Shown: positions 26,566-38,994 of the stretch, piece by piece | Layout: every line of letters begins with the position of its first letter | Position numbering within the stretch: position 1 is the first letter of the stretch | Source of the DNA: Lucifuga dentata | Lineage: Eukaryota; Chordata; Actinopteri; Ophidiiformes; Bythitidae | Direction of reading: 5' to 3' | DNA: 64,000 nucleotides | Assembly (NCBI GenBank): GCA_014773175.1 | Contig: VXCM01000962.1 | Location: 124,001-188,000 of the forward strand | Translations under genes and position numbers: made by a program | The notes under the pieces: model-generated | The model's input: only the letters and a program-made list of their open reading frames with translations | What the model was told of the DNA's origin: nothing | Database searches by the model: none

Positions 26566-29312
26566 AAGATTCATTAATGTTTCAAAGTGTCGGTGTATGT
26601 TTTTTTAAGGCTGATTGGTGAAATGGAATGGTCTACTAATTTGGGAGCAAAAACTTCATCTGACAGTGGGTGTTTACTTTCATCTTACCTAATGTTTCCT
26701 CTCATATGTTGAAGATAGGTATGTTTGTTTCCAATAATGCAGCAAAGCTATAATAAAGGCTACTTGTTACTTTTTTTTTTGTTTTAATTTGAATGCAGCC
26801 AATACAGCCTCTATGGGCCTATATATATCCCCAAAATAAGAGTTCTTTATGACCCCTTTTTTGTGTTTGAAATTTTCTTGTTAATTGTTATTCAGGAAGT
26901 TTGACAAAGTGAATTGTCAGACATTGTGCTTTCACTGATTAGTGTGGACATTGGAGAGGGGAAAAAACAAAAAACTACCTTGACAGAGCAGGATTTGTGG
27001 TTTGAAATACTTCCTGATAGGATAAGTTTTTCCTTGAAAAGCCATTGAGTTTCTTGATTAGTTTCCTATTGTATTGAGACAGCTTTTAAGATACTGGCAC
27101 TAAACAGTTTCCATGTCACTAAAGGATGTGGAAGGAAAAGAAGAATTTTTAGGGATGCATGAAGTTCAATTATATGACAGTTTACTCAGAAGTGATTATT
27201 GTATGACCTACACAACCTCTCTTTGGAACATTTCCTCCAATAAAATCCTGTATTTTGTTATTGAAATGGCCACTAGAGGGCCTCATTATCACTGTTTTTG
27301 TTCCATGCTCCACCCTTCCAGCTGTACAAAACCAGAGCTATGCAAATTTGTGGGCCCTTTACAGCATTATACAGAAATTATGAGTTGGTTATGTTTTTTT
27401 TTGGTTTTTTTTTCAGTAGTTCAACCTTTCCAACATGATCTACCACATCATTAAAGTTGCTGTTTGGTGCAGAATAAGTAGAAAATACAAAGATTTGTGT
27501 TGGATGAAACTGCTAAAACTCCTGGAGTACAAGCAAACAGAAGCTCATGGAGTCTTAAGAAGATAATTCACATAAATGGTGCTCTGTTTCCTCTGCGTCT
27601 TAATCAAACTTAACGAAAAGTTGATTCTCTAGCGATCGATCAGCTTTTGTCTTTGCATTAGACAAGCTTGCTTTTTCCATAAGACCTCTACGGGATCTAT
27701 ATTTTTCTCTTTTCCCATTAGACTCTCACCAAAGCCTGTGTTGCTTTACAAACCACAGTTTAAGTTCTTGTTCCTTGCCTCCAGCAGACATTTTCTCCTT
27801 CATGAAAATTAATCTTGATCAGAATTATGGCAGGATTGGCAGGCAGGCTGCTGGCAAAACCAGTGTACTGCTAAGAGTAAAGAATAATGTTTTAATTCAG
27901 TGTCAAGCAAGTGGGCCTAGATCAAATCCACAAACATTTATAAATCCCCCTTGAGCAATATCAGGTGGCATTAGGGGGCCCAAGGAGACAAAAAGCTGAT
28001 GAATTGAATTAATCTCCCTTCCCATGATGGATGGGCCTGTTCACAGGGGGCTGGAAAATGGGAGTATTGTTCATCTGTCACTCTGATTGCCATGACCCTC
28101 TATGATTTGTGCTTGTGTTGTGAAGGCCACAAGTGGCCAAAAGACCTCCCTCCTTCCCTTCTCACTCCTCTCACGGCCCTTTTTTTCCAGGAATTCAAAG
28201 CCTTTCAATTGGTTACACCCCCACAAACCACACTGATAGCCAGATGCTAGGGAAAATGAGCCTTCAGTCAGACAAGCAACCATAAGTATCCAATGCTTTT
28301 GCATTTCTTTATATACAATTTGTGGGAGAGTATTTGAGTAAAGTGTGCAGCAGGCACACAGAAATGTAACTATAATTGGCTAAAATGCAGAAATGCAACA
28401 TGGAAATGACCCAAAAACGAGAACTGTTCTGGGTTAGCATGGAAACTTCTCTGCGTATGTACGTTCATAAACACACTTTTTCTGAAACTACCGCACACAC
28501 ATTCACACCAAATAACCTCATAATTTGCAGAACATGCGTAATGTGATTACAGACCATAATGAAATAAAAAGTAAAAATGAACAATACATTTCCCACAATA
28601 TAATAAAATGTAATTACATTTTGTTTGCCCAATGTAATGCAAAATGAAATTACTCCCATTATTGGAAATGAATTGAGCATGAAAAATCCAATATAAAGCC
28701 CAGACAGTTTTGTTTGAGGCCATCTTAGAGAACCAATGTCAAATATAGTGACTCAAAAAGTATTTATATTGGAATGTTTTGTCTTGGGATTAGACTAAGC
28801 TCTATGTAGTATCTATTTCATTAAATGTTTCAAAAATATGTCTTGGACACACAATTTTGTTTCCTAATGTCTACTGTAAATCCTCTTTTCTTGCTTTAAC
28901 TAGAAAGTAAAACCATGCCATGCCTCCCTCTACTTGACTTTACTGTCTTTTACTCTCATGGTCACTAGAGGATAAATCTTGTCTTTTGATGACCCCCTGA
29001 CCTTTGCTTGTCTAACATCAGGCAAACATTTTCATTTATACAGAAGAAATAGCAAAATTTATTGGGCAGATTGCCATAGAATTTACTTAGCACATAGAGT
29101 ACATGCTTCCCATAGGATGAACTATTTCCATTTTGGATACCAAAGTTCTTTTCTTGTGTCGATAACAAGTCAGAATTTCAACTTTGTAAAAGATACAATA
29201 TCTCATAATCTAGCTGGCAAATTAGCATGAAATTTACTGAGGACATGTGTGTTTGATTTTAGTGATCCCATGGGCTTTTCTCAAGTGTTACCCTCAGGAC
29301 AGGCAGCTAATA
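26566..29312. other. Intergenic DNA with conserved-looking non-coding stretch
   Basis: No gene is supported. The segment about 27600-28300 is repeat-free and of mixed composition, with homeodomain-type words (GAATTAATC, TTTATAAATC, AAAATTAATC), unlike the microsatellite-rich surroundings. It could be a cis-regulatory element of the downstream med13l locus. This is inference from appearance only. Confidence 0.35.
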
Positions 29313-29485
29313 AGGACCATACCAGTGGTTTTGTATTTTTGAGCCCAATAAATACACCCCTTTACACATTACATTACTGCCAACCATTTTCCAAATTATA
29401 AAACTGTATTTTAGTTTTCCTGTTATTTTGCCTTATCGTTCAAAATCAAATCTTTGGTGATACATCCACCTTAAAATGCAACCCA
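29313..29485. mobile_element. Truncated TTAA-family element, copy F
   Basis: Starts AGGACCATACCAGTGG and keeps the inner marks GAGCCCAATA, ATTACTGCCAACCATTTTCC and TTCAAAATCAAATC, then loses similarity. The right terminus is missing. The interior order matches copies A and C. Confidence 0.7.
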
Positions 29486-29564
29486 ATCAAAGTGCAACTT
29501 TTTAAAAGCTGTGGCTAGTTTCACATTTGGAAACTGTTTTTCCAAAGCCTTCATACAGTTTTCT

Positions 29565-29704
29565 ATAAGCCTTGAGTCTCACAACTGTCCACTATTCTAT
29601 TCTATTCTATTCTATTCTATTCTATTCTATTNATAAGCCTTGAGTCTCACAACTGTCCACTATTCTATTCTATTCTATTCTATTCTATTCTATTCTATTC
29701 TATT
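29565..29704. repeat. ATTCT pentanucleotide microsatellite with duplicated assembly join
   Basis: Runs of TATTC units. An N at 29632 is bracketed by exact 67 bp copies (29565-29631 and 29633-29699) that include unique flank and satellite, so the apparent doubling is most likely an assembly artefact. Confidence 0.9.
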
Positions 29705-32453
29705 GATGTCTTTGAATTTAATTTTGCCACTTTTCTAGTGTTAATGAAAACCCAGTGAGAATTAGAATATAGGATAAAGCTTTGGCTTTTGCTTATTCCA
29801 AAGTTTTTATCCAGTAAAAAAAAAAAAAAAAAAAAAGAGCCATATTTTTACTGTATATACAGATTCAATATTTTTAATTATTTTCTTTCTCTCTTTTGTA
29901 TATACTTTTTATATATCTGTTTTATATGGACACATCTGCTCTCAATTTTTTAATATGACTAATCTGAAACTATACTAAAGAATCCCATACACAAATATAC
30001 AAATGCACACAATGCCCTTGTAAAGGGATAAGTTTGTGGGAAAGCCACTTTAGGTGCAATAACTGAGGCATTTTACGCTTTCTGGTGGATTTATTGAGGT
30101 CAGCAGAAGGCTATGTTTAGAGAAACACAGGAGAAGTCCATGTTTAGATTGATTTTCTTGAATGAGTTTATGCTGTGAGCAAAAGAGAAACAAAAGAGAA
30201 TCACAGCACATCAATTCACCGCACAAAGGAATAGGAGAAGGCAACATAAAAAATGAAGGGCACGGCCAGAGCGGTGTCACTGAGCATTAAACTAATAAAC
30301 ATCAATTCCTGTCCCTGAAACCTGAGGACAAAGAGCGTGGAGAATTCTGCTGGATTATGCTGTTTTGATGCTACATTGATTTCACGAAGGTCATTAGAAA
30401 AGGAGATAAAATATATTGTTACTGTTATTGTAAAATTAGGATTTCTTCAATTGTAATAAACAAGAGCACAATATAAATACAGGGTCAAACAGCATAATAC
30501 AACAAAAATTTTAAGTATTTATTTAAACTGAGACAATGTATATTGATTGACAATCAAAAATGTAAATTGCCAGATTTAGCCAAGATTGACTCATTTTTAT
30601 CCATAGTCCCATGCCAGGATGTTAAATTGGCTTCCTGCAAATATAAAATGATAAAGAAAAACTAATCCAGAAAACTTACAATAAAAACACATTGGTCACC
30701 TGGACCATTTTTCAATTAATTTCATTTCAATTCATGAAAAAATAATTCGTAAATACACTTAATGAAGAAACTGATGTTATAACTAATACAAATCCTTGTA
30801 TTCTAGATCTGTAAAGACTGTTGGAAAGCAGAGCATGATACTGGAAATGAGATCTGATAGACTGCATACTGTATCACTGCAGTAATACCAGGATGGATCT
30901 GACTCGTGGATACGTACAGTATACGTTATCTTAAACTACAAACATAAACCAAAATACCAAACAACACAATGGCGCTTTTTGTCAGCGGTGAAGTGGTAGG
31001 TGTTGATTTGTCAGTGTATGGCGTGATACGAGCTGTGCGCTCTGTATGCTGGCAGTGCTCCCTCTTTGTGAAATGAATTAGGAGAACATGAAAACTGAGC
31101 AGACCTTCAGCAATACATTATGTATGAGGAGCTTGAAGGCTCCTACTGAATTCTGTTCAGGTGGCATCAGAGGGTGCAGCCAAGTGGAAATGCTGGCTAG
31201 TCACTTAAAGCACTCTATCTCTAGTCATCTGTCTACATGAAAGTACCACACATGACTTGGGCTGTGTTCTTTCACCTGCAGGTATAAATATACAATGCAA
31301 CTAGTTTTTTATACTGACCCCAGAGCTCATTTACCTCAGCAGCAGGGGATTAAATGCTTTGCTCTCCCCTTCAGGCCATGTTTGACTTCAGATCTTTGAG
31401 CTATTTACAATGTAGATAAAAATCTAGTTTCCCTGCTTGCACAGTGTTTACTAGTTACATTAAATCTGCAGTAATCATCCTTGTCTGCAACATTAAGAGC
31501 TAACTGCACACTTATCAACTGTGGATTATGATTCTGACAGCTTGAACATAATTCCAAAATCAAACAATATACAGTAAGATTTCTCATCTTTTGTTGTCAC
31601 AAGATAACATTTATCTTCTTATCTCTTTTCTCTTGAGTCATGTTACAAAGATGTCTTTTTTGCTCATTATGAAATCAATATGCTGCGGAAATGCCATTAC
31701 AACAGTCTTCACAGTGCCTGGGTGAATTACTTGAGATCAGATGAACGCATTCACAGACACTTGTACACACACACATGCAGACACAAACACACTGCCACCT
31801 CCAGTTACCTCCTTTCATGTAACAAGACTAATTTAAAAGCCCAAAAAGCACAGCAGAGTACCCAGTGTAATTAAATTGTCTGAGCTCCTAAAGATAAATA
31901 TGGCATATTGAAAAATGTGTTGAAAACATATAAAATCACATAAGAGCCAGATGCTGAAAGTAATACAGGTATCAGAATGAGTTTTATCAGGCAGAGTGGA
32001 GAGAAAGAGCCTTGGCCAGAAGCAACATTATGTTACATTAATTAGTGCAAAATGGTAACATCTGGCCTCATAAGGAAAAGAAATGGACAGTGCATTATTA
32101 ATTTATGTGATACTTGCAAAATTGGATTGCATGAAGAAAATGCAGTAAAATAAAAGCGTCGACCAAACTGACATTCGCAGGTACATGTGCATGTAATAGG
32201 AGTGCATGAAAGCAGATTCAAGGCAACAAAGAGAGAGTTTGGGATACAGTAAACATAAATTCAGACAGGCAAAAAAACTCCTGACAACACATGTAGACAG
32301 ACAGACAGATGAGACCGACACCTTCAAGAGCAAACCCTAAACTGGACCTGAGAGCAAAAACGGAAAGAAAAACATGAGCTGATGACAGTCTGTAAGAGGA
32401 GTTAGAGACTGAGAGACCTGTAGACATTCTGGTGCTTTGGAGTAGTGATTTAT

Positions 32454-32454
<1 letters not shown>

Positions 32455-32501
<47 letters not shown>
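32455..32501. repeat. CT microsatellite
   Basis: Uninterrupted CT dinucleotides. Confidence 0.95.
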
Positions 32502-32504
<3 letters not shown>

Positions 32505-34109
32505 GGCACTGCTATAATTTTCCTGGGTGGAATGATGGATGAGGCGGTGTCAGCCCGTGTTCATTATAATGCAGACCATCTATTCTTCTCAGTGAGACTC
32601 TCCGCGCTCCAGGAAATGCCAGAGAGGTATTGGAGGCACGAGGAGAGGAGAAACTCTCATCTGATTTTATGGAGAGAATTTGCTGCTAGGTGTGCGTTAA
32701 CTTAGCGCGCAGTGATCCATCAATCACTAATGAAGATACTGCGAGGCTACTGCTCTGCCTTTAAAGGAACACATTCCTCTGGGTGTGAATGAAAACACAC
32801 TTCAGTGGCCATGCGCTGGAAAGCATAATCACTTGGGATATGCTCATCGTGAAACATTGTTAATGCAAAATATGTGAAATATGCTGCATGAAAAATATTT
32901 ACAAGCAGGCATTCCACTGGCATTATTTATCGCAATATCATTAGCATTCACTTTCATAAGCCAATAAAAATGATGACAAGTTTACTTTTCTGACATTTTT
33001 GGTAGATACTGACAATTGGCTTGTGTTGGGCTCCCCAGTTCAATTCTGACAGTCTCCTCGTTAATCCTGCTACATCCACGTAAGTCATAAATGTGACAAA
33101 GAGACATAAATAATTACTGGGTATCATTAGAGAAATTAATTCTGTATGTTTATTTGTTGCAAAAGAAACTCTGCAAGAGTACTAAGTGCCACCTGAATAT
33201 ATGCCTACATATTCATGTGAGCATATTGTTTACTGCCCATGTCAATTTATGTGGCAGGAGAGTAAATGAAAGGCCCACAAATACTCCAGCAGCGTCTCTC
33301 TCAGGCACACACTCAAATGCCTATGCACTCCATCCTACACAAGTCTAGAGATTGTCTAGACAAACACATTATCTTTAATCAGAACAGTAATGCATCTTTC
33401 TCCTCACATACAGATCAAGTCAGTGGGAATCTGATGAGGGGAAATGTGTGGCATATTGAAATAGATTTATTCACACAGATAGCATCTCACCCTATCAGCT
33501 CCATGCCTTGAAAGCGTGCCACAGTGGGTGCAGGTCTTTTCAAGGCCTTAAGGATGTATTGAACAAAAAAAGGGGGGGGGTAGAAGTCTCCAAATGAGTT
33601 CTGGATCATTCCTGGAGCTGAGGGATCAATAACTGCCAGGCTAAGCCCTTGCTCATCCATCTGATTCATATCTTTTTTTTCCTCTCTTCACAGCTACAGA
33701 TACACTGGACCAAAGGCTCTCTCTTTCTGGCAATATGTACCTGCTGCAAGCTGTTTCCTCAAACACATAAAGCTGTATGATGTGAGTAATGTGAAAATTC
33801 TTCTTTATCATGATAGATTTGATATCTGGTGATCGTTTCTCGAGATGTGCGGCAGAAAAAGAAATATAGCTATCTAGTAACAACAGAAATCAAACTATTA
33901 CAAACCATTTACCTTTAATACACCCTTGAATCTTTTTACTCTATTCTAATGCATTTGTTTGTACAGTTAGACATTGATTGACATTACATACAAATTTACA
34001 TTGATGATATATTTTTAGCAATGGTGGTGAAATGACAAATTATTTTCATGAGTACTTGGTAAAGTGGAAGAAATTTTTCATCAATATAAATCAACCCAAG
34101 ACTGAACTA

Positions 34110-34265
34110 TATGAATCAGAATCAGAATTCTTTTATTCGCCAACTACAAGTGCACAAAGAATTTCTCTTGGTGCGTGGTGTCAGAAAGAATATTAATATA
34201 AGTATAAACAATATGTACAAGTAAAAAAAAAATGCAATATGTACAAATCAAAATATAAAGGCGTA
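34110..34265. repeat. Interspersed repeat of the GAATCAGAATCAGAAT type
   Basis: GAATCAGAATCAGAATTCTTTTATTCGCC followed by AGTGCACAAAGAATTTCTCTTGG and repeated AATATGTACAA words. Similar sequences are scattered widely in fish genomes. A possible second trace (TTTTATTTATCCACAAGGGAAA) is near 34653. Confidence 0.55.
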
Positions 34266-36159
34266 AAGTAGATGTGCAAACATCTACTTGAGTGATATGT
34301 ATAACAGAATAGGGATCAGCTCTTTTCTTTTAGTATTGCTGCAAATTATTCAATCAATCCAAACTGGTTGCTTAGTTGAAAATCATATAGATCATGCACG
34401 CCAACATCATCATGTACAGCAGTTCAAGAGAGCACTATTATTATTTTGGACAGGCTGTTGAACTCAATGGACAAGCTGGCAGGGAGAAAAAAAACTTGTC
34501 ACTGTCAAATTTAGAGAAAAGCAAAAATCACTTATGTGCATAATCAACTTGAAGAGAACTTGAATGTAACACAGATTTATGTGATTTTTCATATTGCGAC
34601 TTTTAAAAGTCATTAAAAACATATGGCTGCATATTAAAAATTCAGTACAGTACATTTTATTTATCCACAAGGGAAAGTTTGTCTGGAGGATAAAATTTAT
34701 TGGGCTGAATAAGCTAATACAGAATATAGGCAATCTAAATCTTTCGAAAGGTTTTCTGTCAAGCTCAGGAGATTCTGCTGAAAGTCTGTCGCTCTTGACT
34801 CTTCATTTTCATGTGTATTCATGATTGAAATTATCTTTGCGATAAAGCAGTTCAAGTCCAAAAGACTAAAAAGCTATAGATAATTTTCTGTAATGCATGT
34901 TAGTAAACAATCAAATACCAAAAGTTCATAAATGTTCATAAATGTAACCAAAACCAGAGTTCTCTTGCCATTGTAATCCAAATATAAACAAACTCCGAGA
35001 ACAAAATCTCTCTCCTGTGGTGAGAATCTGAATACATGATGCAATGTAAACAAGTAGGCTATAGTGTAAACTGTTCACAGTGTATTAATATTAAATGAGC
35101 CAATGTAACTGTAGCAAATAAAGTGAAATAATATAATGAGTATACCTCCAATAAATGATTAATAATACAAAGATTTGTTGCTGTGACTCCTGGATGGGCC
35201 CCTCTGTGTCCCGCAGGAAACGGTAGCTATACTCAAAACATCTTGTTCCTCGGCCTCAAAGGCTCCACCTGCATTCTTAAACAACACAAAGAACTACTGA
35301 GTGTTTACAAAAACTCACAAACAATAAGCCTATAATGCAAAAATAACCAGCAATAAGAGGGAATAATCCAAAACTTTACACGAAGTGGAAGTACTAATAC
35401 CACACTGGACAAGTACTCTATTATAACTCAAAGTCCTGCATTCAAACCTTTACTTGACTAGATGTATTAGCAGTAGGGACTCATAGTGAAGAATGGTCCT
35501 GATCAGAGTCTAATTAAATTGTTAATGCATTAACGTGAATTTGGTAAGTGTTAAAAAAAAAAAAAAAANCAAAAAAAAAAAAAAATCAAAATTAGAGATG
35601 CTAGACTTTTCATCTAAAAAAGGGATGGCGTGAGGTGGGGAAGGGGTGTTTCTCATGATTTCTGGTCAGTTGAAGGGTTGTACACTCCTCTACACAAAAC
35701 GAATTAAATGAAAAATTCTCCAACCTGTTATTATTTCTAAAACTTTGGAGATAATAAGCCACTGTGAGCTAAAACAAAGCTGACATACAAGGTTTTTACA
35801 CAACAACTGCAGTAAAAAAAAGTTTCTCATGTTGAATGCGAAATCTGAACCTGCAAAGTAACAAGAATTATATATTTGTTAATATAACAAATGCAATGGA
35901 GTATAATGTTTAATATCTGCTTCAAAAATTTTGTGGAGCTGAAATTACTACAACATAGAAATACTCAAGTACAGTACCACCTGAGTAAATATACTGAGTT
36001 GTCAGTCTGGTGTGCCTTATACTTGATCATCTCTCTTGACAGTATATAATATGTTTGTTAAAACATGTAAGTTTATTTTCCTGTAGATTTTGTGTTCTGG
36101 TTTAATTAAGCTTCACATGGACATTTTGACTCATAGGAAACACACAGATGTAACTTTAA

Positions 36160-36737
36160 AGGACCATACCAGCTATTTTACATGTTTGAGCCTAATGTAT
36201 TCAATTTTTATACACGTAACGTTACTGACAATCATTTCCCAAACCATACTACTGGAACAGTGAATTAAAAAATGCTTTTTCTACCTTCCAGACTGCCATT
36301 GGTTTCAGTTCATTCTAGTACGCTATTAAAATCAACTTGTTGATTCTCGAAACATTCATGGGATAGGTAATCCATCATCATGAACAACACATATTCAGCT
36401 TTTTTTCTAAGTTATGCAATTTTAGCATTTAAGCGTAGCAGAAAGCGTGGAGTGAATGTATGTCTCCACAGGGGAATACATTAAAAGAAAACCTGCGTTT
36501 CTTGAAAAATTTAAACAACCGTGACTTCATAAGGCTGCGTAACTATTAGCAGGCAAAACATTGATTTTTAAGGTGGGTATATCGCTTGAATATTTGACTT
36601 TGAAAGATTAAGAGATTTTGCAAAATATCAGGAAAACTGAAATATGGTTTTATCCTTTGGGAAATGATTGTCAGTAACACAACATGTATGAAAATTGAAT
36701 ATTAGGCTCAAACATGTAAAATGGTTGGTATGGTCCT
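36160..36737 (+). mobile_element. TTAA-flanked inverted-repeat element, copy G
   Basis: The best-preserved full copy: TTAA at 36156-36159 and 36738-36741, termini AGGACCATACC and GGTATGGTCCT. Inner arms include TTCAATTTTTATACACGTAACG and its near-inverse CATGTATGAAAATTGAA. The interior is collinear with copies B and E. Confidence 0.88.
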
Positions 36738-36850
36738 TTAATAATGGCTACATTCCATTCAAATGTGCCCTTAAACATACTTAAACGGAACAGAACGGAC
36801 CAGAATGTTTGTAGTTACACCTGTGTTTGAGGAGTTTATCTATCTATATG

Positions 36851-36990
36851 TAATGATGGCTGTGTTCCATTTAGTTTGTACCAGTGATCCAGAGTACATG
36901 GCACCAGGATCTTGGTGCTGACACAACTAAATGGAACGCAGCCATTATTAATATTACTTACACCTGTGATTGACGAGAGAAAACATCACC
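36851..36990. repeat. Short inverted-repeat element, ATGGCTGTGTTCCAT type, copy 2
   Basis: ATGGCTGTGTTCCATTTAG is answered by CTAAATGGAACGCAGCCAT (36856-36945), a nearly perfect 19-base inverted repeat. Flanking TAATG and the trailing ATTACTTACA/TTGAC match copy 1 at 19265-19400. Confidence 0.65.
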
Positions 36991-37079
36991 GTGACAAATG
37001 TCTATTGGCTTAATTAAACCGGCTAAATGTCAACAAATGATTACATAATATAAAATACTTTAAGATTTGTTTATGATTT

Positions 37080-38260
37080 ATATCGTCAGTCGTTGATTGG
37101 TCACGTCTGCAAACAAAAGACACGGTGCGCGTGCCATCTTCCAAACACCGCCGGTGTTTATTACGTCATACATTTTAGCCAGTGTGAGCAAACTGCATTG
37201 ATGTGTCTTATGAAACACAGTATGCGCTCACTAAGTCCTCCTGACCTCTATTCTGTGACATGAGAACAGAGTTACATAATGTAAACCTGCATCGGAGAAT
37301 TACGACATCATGCAGCCATGAAAAATATCAAATTACCAATTTTCCCTTCAGTCACTTCAACAGATTTTGCTCCAATATATGAAACAACGCATGCTTGGCG
37401 TGACAATAACAGGGCTCCACGGCGGCTCCGTGTTTGCGTGTGCGCGTGTGCCGCGGCGTGTCGCGCGTCGCGTCAGACTCGTATCAAAGACGCGGAACGT
37501 ACTGTACTCCTGACTTTGATCACGTGAGCACAAACTTGGCCAAATGGGAAAGAGAGTCTCGCTCTTACGCTTCCGACCGCCATTATACATAATGCGTGGT
37601 GGGCTGGCGGACCGTGCGCCAAAGTGCTACAGCGGCGCGCGGCGTAAAGCACCCAGACACAGAGGGTGAGAATGCCACAGTCAGACTCCACGCACACGGA
37701 CACTTACTTACCAATATAACACGCCGTGACACACACAATGGCTTGAGGAGGATCGCTGCTGAATTCCTACCAGTGAAATGATTGTGCATGTTTGAGGGTT
37801 TATAGTTCCATGATGATCAGCAGCCTTTCTGGAAGAGGAGGAGGAGACGCTTTTAAATGTCATGGTGGTTTATAAAGAAGAATCCTGACGCTGTAACACA
37901 GATACACGCAGGCTCCGCGTTAATAATCGGCGCCAGACACGGACTGTCACTTTTGCTTTTACCGAGCCGCCTAACGTGTGCATTGGATACATTTTTTTTT
38001 TTTTTTTTTTTTTTTTTTNTTTTTTTTTTTCAAACCTCCGTCTACAGAAGCCTGCTGCCGTTTTCCTGCTGGTGGAGTGAGAATACTTTTTCTTGTCTGA
38101 GGAAACAAGAAATCGTTTGACTTATGATAAAAGCAGCAACCGGGAACCGGGTCGACTTTGTCCGCCCTGCCACGGAGCAGGGTTTGTTGCAGGGTTTGTT
38201 TGTGTAGCGAGCGTCGTCTGCGGTCAATTTAATTCAAGAGCAACAGAAGGATTAAAGATT
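37080..38260 (+). promoter_or_regulatory. CpG-rich upstream region of med13l
   Basis: CpG dinucleotides become visibly dense (for example around 37430-37500 and 37600-37650) compared with the CpG-poor DNA on either side. Included are a CRE-like TTACGTCA (37161-37168) and a YY1-like CCGCCATTAT near 37577-37586. This looks like a vertebrate CpG-island promoter, about 0.7-1.8 kb upstream of the med13l ATG. A T-N-T join (37992-38030) lies within it. Confidence 0.55.
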
Positions 38261-38321
38261 CCATTTGTGTGAGGCAGACAGGGCTACATTGTCAGAGGAA
38301 CGGTTGTGGTAAGAAAGAAAG

Positions 38322-38331
38322 CTATAAATAG
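38322..38331 (+). promoter_or_regulatory. CTATAAATAG box: TATA box and/or MEF2 site
   Basis: A perfect match to the MEF2 consensus that is also a TATA box. It lies about 590 bases before the med13l ATG, so a start about 30 bases downstream would give a leader of about 570 bases containing the upstream ORFs described below. Confidence 0.4.
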
Positions 38332-38629
38332 CTCATGCATTTCTCAAAAACTATCACAAGTGGTGCATCGGCTTGTGGAGCAGACGGAATCCGATATCTT
38401 GCGTGTAATGCCTCGTCTTTAAGTTTATTTGCTGTATCGTAGACAACGTAACTACGTTTTTTTTTTTTTTGGAAGTTCTCAGACTGATTTCACCTTTTCC
38501 TCTGCGTGGAAGAAAAGAATGGCTTTCTCGCGGATTTAAGAGAACTATCAGTGGACAGACTGATATGGAAACGGGCTGATTTCTCCCCCCCCCCCNCCCA
38601 ACCCACCCACTCCTGTGCGTAGATTTGAA

Positions 38630-38926
38630 ATGGATCCTACATTTCTGTGCTGTGATCAGATTTGGAATCGCCTGACCTGGATTGTAACAGTGTTTTGATC
38701 GCTTGGATTTACAGCGTTATTAGATCAGCTGCTGGGGCTTTATGGATGCGTTCTGCACTTATTTCTGAATACGCCCATCCCGTGTCTATTATCTGGACCT
38801 CTGCTTGTTTTGGCCGTGGCTTGGCAGACTTTGAGGGATCCACTTTGCCAGCCCTGCTCGGTGTTGATACTCATGTAGGATTTCGACATGCCCAACACTG
38901 ACGACCCCAACGGCGGAGCATTATGA
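38630..38926 (+). promoter_or_regulatory. Upstream ORF cluster in the med13l leader
   Basis: Five ATG-initiated ORFs precede the main start: 38630-38698, 38742-38768, 38746-38901 (the last two overlap in different frames), the start-stop ATGTAG at 38873-38878, and 38888-38926, a 12-codon ORF whose TGA overlaps the main ATG as ATGA. This is expected to reduce initiation at the main start, if the leader is not spliced out. Confidence 0.55.
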
Positions 38927-38994
38927 CTACAACAACGAACTGGGTGGCTAACGGGGCAAGCCTTGAAGACTGCCACTCCAACATCTTCTCTCTG
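38923..38994 (+). CDS. med13l: Mediator subunit 13-like, coding exon 1
   Basis: Twenty-four codons from ATG 38923 to the donor CTG|GTACAG. The residues [19 protein letters not shown] match the conserved MED13/MED13L N-terminus, and NWVANGA points to MED13L rather than MED13, which has FVPNGA as I recall. The protein is the large subunit that tethers the CDK8 kinase module to core Mediator in the nucleus. The exon ends in phase 0 and is completed by exon 2 at 54739. The start is fixed by homology; its context is weak (GCATTATGA) and it is overlapped by an upstream ORF stop. Confidence 0.92.

Larger units (their letters stand above)
29705..36155. other. Intergenic DNA upstream of med13l
   Basis: AT-rich, no coding exon. 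Holds an A tract (about 29817-29836), a CT microsatellite (32455-32501), an A-N-C-A join (35553-35585), a short interspersed repeat (34110-34265), and a repeat-free block at 32750-33060 with several octamer-like words (ATGCAAAATATG, TATGCTGCATG). Open frames in this stretch are short and featureless. Confidence 0.4.

Noticed and set aside
29590..29704. Regular ATTCT repeats with a spacer-like interruption, superficially array-like
   Set aside because: It is a pentanucleotide microsatellite duplicated around an N, in a vertebrate genome; not a CRISPR array.
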